NCBI GenBank assembly: GCA_052034295.1
Contig: JBPOIS010000010.1
Location: forward strand, 1-11,280
DNA length: 11,280 nucleotides
Direction of reading: 5' to 3'
Source of the DNA: JBPOIS01 sp052034295
GTDB lineage: Bacteria; Pseudomonadota; Gammaproteobacteria; Pseudomonadales; Moraxellaceae
Part shown: one piece after another, positions 7,055-11,280 of the stretch
Position numbering within the stretch: the first letter of the stretch is position 1
Layout: each line of letters opens with the position of its first letter
Position numbers and translations under genes: made by a program
The notes under the pieces: generated by a model
Database searches by the model: none
Told to the model about the DNA's origin: nothing
Seen by the model: only the letters and a program-made list of their open reading frames with translations

Positions 7055-8092
7055 TTAAATCACCAGAAAACCGGTGACTTCCTCACGGTCGTGATAGAGC
7101 TGGCGAAAGGCCAGGCGGCGGATTTTTTTGCCGGCCTCCTGCAGGCGTGACTCGATCAGGTGCTGGCAGTACTCCAGCTCATCGAGGCGTTTTTTCATCG
7201 GCAGCTTCAGGTTGAACATGGCCCGCTGGGCATCGCCGTCGGCCAGCCAATCGGCCACCAGCGCCGCCACCCGGGCAGGCTGTTCGACCATGTCGCACAC
7301 CAGCCAGTGCACAGGCCGCGAAGGCCGCCACACGAATCCATCCGCCTGCACATGCTCGACCTGACCCGTGGCCATCAGCCGGCTGTCCATGGCACCGTTG
7401 TCAATCGCCGTCACCTGCAGGCCATGCTGCACCAGCTGCCAGGTCCAGCCACCGGGGCAGGCACCCAGATCCACCGCCGTCAGGCCCTCGCGCAGCCATT
7501 CGGCCTGCTCCTCGCGGTCCATGAAAAATTCAAAGGCCTCGGCCAGCTTGAGCACCGAGCGGCTTGGGGCGTCATGCGGCATCTTCAGGCGCGGGATGCC
7601 CATCGGGCTTTTCAGGGTCTGTCCCGGCAGGCTTTCGCCCAGCCAGACGGTTTCACCATCGGCAAACACCAGGTGGGCGCGTTTCGCGGCGCTGCGGTCG
7701 AGCAGGCCCGCCTTGCCCGCAGCCGACAGCAGCGGCGGCTGCAGGCGCTGGAACAGCCGGGTCAGGCTGCGCGACTCATTGGTGTCGGCATGGTCCAGGT
7801 ACAGGGCGCTGTATTGCCGACCCTGCAGGGCTTCCAGCAGGCCATCGATGCGGTGGTGACTGTCCAGCGCCAGCGGCTTGCTGGACAGCAGCGGAATCAA
7901 CTGGCGGGCAAACACCGTCTCCTGCGTACGCGGCCAGTGGCGCTCGCGCGGCGCCCCCACCCACACCACCAGCCCGGCATTTTTTTCAAAGCGGGCATAG
8001 CCGCCGGATTCTGCCCATTGCTCCAGTTCTGCCGCACATTCCGGCTCAAAACCCGCCCGGCACAGCGCCAGCACCGCAGGAACCTTTGACAT
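7055..8092 (-). CDS. rlmM: 23S rRNA 2'-O-ribose C2498 methyltransferase
   Basis: RlmM uses S-adenosylmethionine to methylate the ribose of C2498 in 23S rRNA, in the peptidyl transferase centre. The N-terminal THUMP-type region shows LALCRAGFEPECAAEL and ADTNESRSL (102-110). A linker carries MGIPRLKMPHDAPSRS (164-179). The Rossmann methyltransferase domain shows the SAM motif VDLGACPGGWTWQL (207-220), AIDNG, CDMVEQPARVAAL and the lysine-bearing NLKLPMKKR (294-302), ending QLYHDREEVTGFLVI. At 345 residues it is slightly shorter than E. coli (366), chiefly at the C-terminus. The frame extends to 8143, but ATG 8092 gives MSKVPAVLALCRAGFE and has GAGG 8 bases upstream; the longer frame runs through the TACAAT promoter box. 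It is transcribed divergently from cysD and converges on the DUF2726 gene. Confidence 0.96.
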   Translation of the reverse strand: MSKVPAVLALCRAGFEPECAAELEQWAESGGYARFEKNAGLVVWVGAPRERHWPRTQETVFARQLIPLLSSKPLALDSHHRIDGLLEALQGRQYSALYLDHADTNESRSLTRLFQRLQPPLLSAAGKAGLLDRSAAKRAHLVFADGETVWLGESLPGQTLKSPMGIPRLKMPHDAPSRSVLKLAEAFEFFMDREEQAEWLREGLTAVDLGACPGGWTWQLVQHGLQVTAIDNGAMDSRLMATGQVEHVQADGFVWRPSRPVHWLVCDMVEQPARVAALVADWLADGDAQRAMFNLKLPMKKRLDELEYCQHLIESRLQEAGKKIRRLAFRQLYHDREEVTGFLVI

Positions 8093-8122
8093 CGCCCAGA
8101 CCTCACACCCACAAAAACCGCT

Positions 8123-8128
8123 ATTGTA
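8123..8128 (-). promoter_or_regulatory. Putative -10 box of rlmM
   Basis: On the minus strand 8128-8123 reads TACAAT, a near-consensus -10 hexamer. Transcription would start near 8116, giving a leader of about 24 bases with GAGG before ATG 8092. No convincing -35 is seen (CTGCTG at 8150-8145, 16-base spacer, is weak). The box falls inside the longer alternative reading frame, which argues for the shorter start. Confidence 0.45.
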
Positions 8129-8238
8129 GGGAAAAAACCCCACCCAGCAGGCCAGTCAGGAAAATAAATCGCCCGTTCTGGCTGGATGCCCATCAGGTGA
8201 ACTCATGGACTAGGTGGTTTTTTATCAGTTTTGATGAC

Positions 8239-8264
8239 AAAAGGCATCAGCAATCCTGATGCCT
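8239..8264 (-). terminator. Terminator-like hairpin on the minus strand in the cysD-rlmM gap
   Basis: A perfect 8-base inverted repeat, GGCATCAG (8243-8250) and CTGATGCC (8256-8263), flanks a 5-base loop; an A-T pair (8242/8264) extends it to 9. Read on the minus strand the stem is followed by TTTT (8242-8239), the usual intrinsic terminator form; on the plus strand no T run follows. No minus-strand gene is visible immediately upstream of it, since that side holds cysD on the other strand. It may insulate rlmM from antisense transcription, end an unseen small RNA, or act as a structure in a longer cysD leader. Confidence 0.5.
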
Positions 8265-8272
8265 GCAACGGC

Positions 8273-8299
8273 TTGCCCCGCCCACAAAACTGTTATGAT
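8273..8299 (+). promoter_or_regulatory. Extended -10 promoter of cysDN
   Basis: TGTTATGAT at 8291-8299 matches the extended -10 form TG-n-TATAAT with one mismatch. A weak -35 candidate TTGCCC sits at 8273-8278 with a short 15-base spacer, which an extended -10 can tolerate. The start of transcription would be near 8306, giving a leader of about 32 bases before ATG 8338. In known gammaproteobacteria cys promoters are activated by CysB, consistent with a poor -35, but I cannot identify a CysB site from sequence because its motif is loose. Confidence 0.5.
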
Positions 8300-8337
8300 A
8301 CAGGCCATTTCTTCTGCACTTGCTGGCGCGTGGTTCC

Positions 8338-9243
8338 ATGACCGAGGCACTGACCCATCTCAAACAGCTCGAAGCTGAAAGCATCCACATCATCCGTGAA
8401 GTCGCTGCCGAATTTGACAATCCGGTGATGCTGTACTCGATCGGCAAGGACTCAGCCGTGATGCTGCACCTGGCCATGAAGGCATTTTTTCCCGGCAAGC
8501 CCCCGTTCCCGCTGCTGCATGTGGACACGCGCTGGAAATTCCGCGAGATGTACGCCTTCCGTGAGCAGATCGTGCAGCGCTATGGGCTGGAGCTGATCAC
8601 CCACATCAACCCCGAGGGCATGGCGCAGGACATCAACCCGTTCACCCACGGCAGCGCCAAGCACACCGACATCATGAAAACCCAGGGCCTCAAGCAGGCA
8701 CTGGACCAGTATGGCTTCGATGCCGCGTTTGGCGGTGCGCGCCGTGATGAAGAAAAATCCCGCGCCAAGGAGCGGGTGTACAGCTTCCGCGACCGCCAGC
8801 ACCGCTGGGATCCGAAGAACCAGCGTCCCGAGCTGTGGAATATCTACAACGGCAAGGTCAACAAAGGCGAGTCGATCCGGGTGTTTCCGCTGTCAAACTG
8901 GACCGAGCTGGACATCTGGCAGTACATCTATCTGGAGGACATCCCGATTGTGCCGCTGTATTTCTCTGCGGAGCGTCCAGTGGTCGAGCGCGATGGCACG
9001 CTGATCATGGTCGATGACGACCGCATGCCGCTGCGTGAGGGCGAAGTGCCGATGCTCAAATCGGTGCGCTTCCGCACGCTGGGCTGCTATCCGCTGACGG
9101 GCGCGGTCGAATCCACTGCTGCCACGCTGCCGGAGATCATTCAGGAAATGCTGCTGACCAAGAGCTCGGAGCGGCAGGGCCGGGTGATTGACCATGACAG
9201 TGCAGGCTCGATGGAAGAAAAGAAAAAGCAGGGGTATTTCTGA
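8338..9243 (+). CDS. cysD: Sulfate adenylyltransferase subunit 2
   Basis: CysD is the catalytic subunit of ATP sulfurylase, which with the GTPase CysN makes adenosine 5'-phosphosulfate from ATP and sulfate in assimilatory sulfate reduction. It belongs to the PP-loop ATP pyrophosphatase group: SIGKDSAVML carries the PP-loop (residues 34-39), and LLHVDTRWKFREMY, NPFTHGSAKHTD, GGARRDEEKSRAKER (from residue 132), WDPKNQRPELW and RVFPLSNWTELDIWQYI follow. The end, RQGRVIDHDSAGSMEEKKKQGYF in family terms, is complete. The 301-residue length is normal. ATG 8338 gives MTEALTHLKQLEAESIHI, matching the family start; TTG 8320 would add six residues. There is no strong ribosome binding site. The stop overlaps the cysN start by one base (TGATG). 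E. coli has DTGWKF where this has DTRWKF; I recall Arg in Pseudomonas, so it is not a defect. Confidence 0.98.
   Translation: MTEALTHLKQLEAESIHIIREVAAEFDNPVMLYSIGKDSAVMLHLAMKAFFPGKPPFPLLHVDTRWKFREMYAFREQIVQRYGLELITHINPEGMAQDINPFTHGSAKHTDIMKTQGLKQALDQYGFDAAFGGARRDEEKSRAKERVYSFRDRQHRWDPKNQRPELWNIYNGKVNKGESIRVFPLSNWTELDIWQYIYLEDIPIVPLYFSAERPVVERDGTLIMVDDDRMPLREGEVPMLKSVRFRTLGCYPLTGAVESTAATLPEIIQEMLLTKSSERQGRVIDHDSAGSMEEKKKQGYF
9230..9234 (+). promoter_or_regulatory. Ribosome binding site of cysN
   Basis: AGGGG lies 8 bases before ATG 9243, inside the last codons of cysD. It fixes the cysN start and suggests independent initiation in addition to coupling through the one-base stop/start overlap. 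Confidence 0.7.
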
Positions 9244-10847
9244 TGTCGCACCAATCCGAACTGATCAGCCAGGACATTCTGGCCTACCTGAAGCAGCACG
9301 AGCAAAAGGACCTGCTGCGCTTTTTGACCTGCGGCAACGTCGACGACGGCAAATCCACCCTGATTGGCCGGCTGCTGCACGACTCCAAGCTGATCTATGA
9401 AGATCACCTGCAGGCCATTGAGCGCGACAGCAAAAAATCCGGCACCCAGGGCGACGCCATTGATCTGGCGCTGCTGGTGGATGGCCTGCAGGCCGAGCGC
9501 GAGCAGGGCATCACCATTGATGTGGCCTATCGGTATTTTTCCACCGAAAAACGCAAGTTCATCATCGCCGACACGCCAGGCCATGAGCAGTACACCCGCA
9601 ACATGGCCACCGGTGCATCGACCTGTGACCTGGCGATCATCCTGATTGATGCCCGCTATGGCGTGCAGACCCAGACCCGCCGCCACAGCTATATCGCCGC
9701 CCTGCTGGGCATCAAGCACATCGTGGTGGCGATCAACAAGATGGACCTGGTGGATTACAGCCGCGACCGCTACGAGCAGATCCAGGCTGACTATCAGGCC
9801 TTTGCCGGTCAGCTCGGCGAGCGCAGGCCGCAGGACATCCGCTTTGTCCCGCTGTCGGCCCTGAATGGCGACAACGTGGTGAACCCGTCCGAACACATGC
9901 CGTGGTATGTGGGCCCCACGCTGATGCAGCTGCTGGAAAGCGTCGAAATCAGCCGCGACACCGCCACCGACCATTTCCGCCTGCCGGTGCAGTATGTGAA
10001 CCGTCCGAACCTGGATTTCCGGGGCTTTGCCGGGACCATCGCTGCCGGTTCGGTGCGGGTGGGCGATGCCGTGGTGGCGCTGCCGTCAGGCCGCACCAGC
10101 ACGGTGAAATCCATCGTCACCTTTGAGGGGGAGCTGGCCGAGGCCGGCGCTGGGCAGGCCGTGACCCTGACCCTGACCGATGAAATCGACATCAGCCGGG
10201 GCAACATGCTGGCCCATCCGGGCCATGAGCCGCAGCTGTCGCGCGCCATCACCGCCATGCTGGTGTGGATGACCGAAGCACCGCTGGTGGTGGGCAAGCT
10301 GTATGACTTCAAGGTCGGTGTGCAGACCGTCCCCGGCAAGGTGGTGCGCATTGACCACCGCGTCAATGTGAACACCCTGGAACACACCCCGGCAGAGCAG
10401 CTGGCCCTGAACGAAATCGCCCAGGTGACCGTGCAGTTTGATGCGCCGGTGAGCTTTGACCGCTATGCCGACAGCCGCCTGACCGGGGCCTTCATTGTCA
10501 TTGACCGCCTGTCCAACGTCACCATTGGCGCGGGCATGGTGGAATCCGCCGCACTGCTGGCCCGTGTGGAGCAGCCGGTGTCGGCGGAGGAGCGCGCCGC
10601 GCGTCTGGGACAGAAGCCTGCCGTGATCGGGGTGCCCGCAGCGGTGTGGCCGCAGGCACAGGCGCTGGAGCGGCTGCTGCTGGAACACGGGGTGGTGGCG
10701 CTGGCGGTGCAGGACGCCACCCAGGTGGCCGCGCTGCGCCCGGCGGGACTGGCGTTGCTGGTGGCCGAAGGGCAGGGCGACATCGAGCTGCAGGGCACGG
10801 ACCTGGCGGCCGTGGCCGACCAGATCATCGAGCGTGTGCGGCTGTAG
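9243..10847 (+). CDS. cysN: Sulfate adenylyltransferase subunit 1 (GTPase) with an extra C-terminal tail resembling a degenerate APS kinase domain
   Basis: CysN is the EF-Tu-like GTPase that drives the CysD ATP sulfurylase reaction by GTP hydrolysis. GTPase motifs are intact: GNVDDGKST (31-39), EQGITIDVAY (switch I), DTPGHEQY (110-117) and NKMD (165-168). Two beta-barrel domains follow, with LDFRGFAGTI, ISRGNMLAH, RIDHRVNVNTLE and GAFIVIDRLSNVTIGAGMV. E. coli CysN ends about here (475 residues); this protein has 534. The added tail (about 450-534) starts ERAARLGQKPAVIGV, like the junction before APS kinase in CysN-CysC fusions, and ends with a segment like the CysC C-terminus, but the kinase P-loop (GLSGAGKST type) and most of the ~200-residue domain are missing. 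APS kinase activity is therefore not expected. ATP sulfurylase function of the main body is secure; the origin of the tail is inference. Confidence 0.96.
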   Translation: MSHQSELISQDILAYLKQHEQKDLLRFLTCGNVDDGKSTLIGRLLHDSKLIYEDHLQAIERDSKKSGTQGDAIDLALLVDGLQAEREQGITIDVAYRYFSTEKRKFIIADTPGHEQYTRNMATGASTCDLAIILIDARYGVQTQTRRHSYIAALLGIKHIVVAINKMDLVDYSRDRYEQIQADYQAFAGQLGERRPQDIRFVPLSALNGDNVVNPSEHMPWYVGPTLMQLLESVEISRDTATDHFRLPVQYVNRPNLDFRGFAGTIAAGSVRVGDAVVALPSGRTSTVKSIVTFEGELAEAGAGQAVTLTLTDEIDISRGNMLAHPGHEPQLSRAITAMLVWMTEAPLVVGKLYDFKVGVQTVPGKVVRIDHRVNVNTLEHTPAEQLALNEIAQVTVQFDAPVSFDRYADSRLTGAFIVIDRLSNVTIGAGMVESAALLARVEQPVSAEERAARLGQKPAVIGVPAAVWPQAQALERLLLEHGVVALAVQDATQVAALRPAGLALLVAEGQGDIELQGTDLAAVADQIIERVRL

Positions 10848-10858
10848 TTTTTAGGCTT

Positions 10859-10890
10859 AAAAAAACCGCTCCAGAAGGGGGCGGTTTTTT
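10859..10890 (+). terminator. Rho-independent terminator after cysN, probably bidirectional
   Basis: AAAAACCGCTCC (10861-10872) pairs with GGGCGGTTTTT (10878-10889 region) to form a 12-base stem with one G-U pair and a 5-base loop, ending in a T6 run, 11 bases after the cysN stop. The A-rich 5' arm gives a T run on the minus strand as well, so it can also end transcripts arriving from the minus-strand genes to the right. Confidence 0.88.
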
Positions 10891-10928
10891 ATGGGCTGCA
10901 CGGGGGACATGGTCCCAGCATCAGCGGG

Positions 10929-11084
10929 CTATTCCAGTGTCGGACCCTGCAAGGTTGGTAGAGCATTGTTCAGCTCAACCAGCGTCAGCTCAATGATCGA
11001 CCTCACCAGCGCCTGAAAGGTGGCGAACGGCAGTAGGTGCTGCGCGGCGTCTTCGCCGTCAGTTTAGGCAATCAATGCCATCAT
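10929..11084 (-). pseudogene. Possible broken small gene, interrupted by TAA
   Basis: On the minus strand, ATGATG at 11084-11079 is preceded by AGG 5 bases upstream and opens a frame MMALIA that meets TAA (11066-11064) after six codons. The same frame then stays open for 44 codons to TAG at 10931-10929, reading TDGEDAAQHLLPFATFQALV and continuing with RSIIELTLVELNNALPTLQG and PTLE. This reads like a real amphipathic helical protein, with aliphatic residues in helical spacing, although third-position GC looks lower than in the neighbours. No good start lies after the TAA. It is also in the same frame as the hydrolase upstream. I do not recognise the family. It could be a decayed small gene, a lost C-terminal extension of the hydrolase, or chance. 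Confidence 0.3.
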
Positions 11085-11093
11085 GTCAGCCTG

Positions 11094-11280
11094 TTAACCC
11101 AGCCGCGCAGGCTGCGGATTTGTCGAGGGATCTGACTGCGCGAGCCACGCCGACCACTGTTGCGTCAGCGCTGTGCTGTCCACGTCATCGGGGTGAAAAT
11201 CGTCCCGGTAATACTCGAGATAATGCGGCTTGAGTGCCGACAGCAACCGGCCCACCCGGCGCATGCCCTGCCAGTTTTTT
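11094..11280 (-). CDS. Predicted metal-dependent hydrolase, C-terminal end (5' part outside window)
   Basis: The minus strand is open from the right edge (first full codon 11279-11277) to TAA at 11096-11094, giving 61 residues of a C-terminus: KNWQGMRRVGRLLSALKPHY, then LEYYRDDFHPDDVDSTALTQ, then QWSAWLAQSD and a short tail. The pattern of an aromatic-rich YLxYYRxDFHPxDxD followed by a W-containing helix resembles the end of the PF10118 'predicted metal-dependent hydrolase' family, as I remember it. Proteins of this family are about 270-300 residues, so most of the gene, including any metal ligands, lies outside the window. It converges with cysDN, with the terminator at 10859-10890 available to both. 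Coding status is quite sure from codon pattern and protein look; the family name is moderate. Confidence 0.65.
   Translation of the reverse strand, partial: KNWQGMRRVGRLLSALKPHYLEYYRDDFHPDDVDSTALTQQWSAWLAQSDPSTNPQPARLG

Noticed and set aside
7060..7079. TCACC/GGTGA stem at the end of rlmM as a terminator
   Set aside because: Five pairs with an 8-base loop and only TTT on the minus strand; it lies within the rlmM codons and is not convincing.
7160..8089. 309-codon plus-strand frame antisense to rlmM
   Set aside because: RlmM motifs on the minus strand are clear and complete; the plus frame is His/Gln/Arg-rich with no family features.
8191..8220. Plus-strand terminator ending in the T6 run near 8216-8221
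   Set aside because: The only stem (CCATC with GGTGG, including a wobble) has an 18-base loop and no plus-strand transcript is known to arrive there.
10904..10916. GGGAC-ATG-GTCCC inverted repeat
   Set aside because: Five pairs around a 3-base loop with no context pointing to an operator or attachment site.
11045..11058. CGGCG-TCTT-CGCCG hairpin
   Set aside because: It is a short stem with no T run on either side, in GC-rich sequence where such stems occur by chance.

Overview
The window looks like a conserved chromosomal segment of a GC-rich gammaproteobacterium. Nearly all of it codes for housekeeping proteins, with strong G/C preference at third codon positions. The AccD protein (N-terminal extension before the zinc finger, and LTHPVYGG where Escherichia coli has LTDPTTGG) matches what I remember of Acinetobacter. 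CysD reads closer to Pseudomonas. A high-GC member of the Moraxellaceae/Pseudomonadales is my best guess, inferred from memory of sequences and not tested by a search. I see no phage, transposon, CRISPR array, tRNA or rRNA.

Layout. (1) 1-750: the 3' third of uvrB (nucleotide excision repair), running in from the left. (2) 884-1888: a DUF2804 protein of unknown function. (3) 2045-7050: a tightly packed plus-strand operon, trpA-accD-folC-SPOR protein-DUF2726 protein. Its promoter-like -10 box lies at 1953-1958. The first three junctions are 4-base ATGA overlaps and the last is a 34-base overlap, so translation is probably coupled. It links tryptophan synthesis, malonyl-CoA synthesis, folate polyglutamylation and cell-division/envelope functions. 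cvpA and purF, which follow the dedD-type gene in many gammaproteobacteria, are absent; a membrane-anchored nuclease-fold protein takes their place. (4) 7055-8092, minus strand: rlmM, a 23S rRNA methyltransferase, convergent with the operon and only 4 bases from it. (5) 8093-8337: a divergent regulatory gap holding an rlmM -10 box, a minus-strand terminator-like hairpin and an extended -10 promoter for cysD. (6) 8338-10847: cysD-cysN, the two subunits of ATP sulfurylase, followed by a strong bidirectional terminator (10859-10890). (7) 10929-11280, minus strand: the 3' end of a predicted metal-dependent hydrolase, then a short open frame that looks like a broken small gene.

The most interesting points are: the roughly 85-residue tail of CysN, which looks like an APS kinase (CysC) domain with its middle, including the P-loop, removed; the cysD leader, with a hairpin and a 35-codon cysteine-containing frame overlapping the cysD start; the in-frame open stretch past the hydrolase stop; and a 132-base tandem repeat encoding a TolA-like Ala/Lys/Glu helix in the SPOR protein. 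I found no clear new multi-gene system; this is mainly a core region with a few local oddities.
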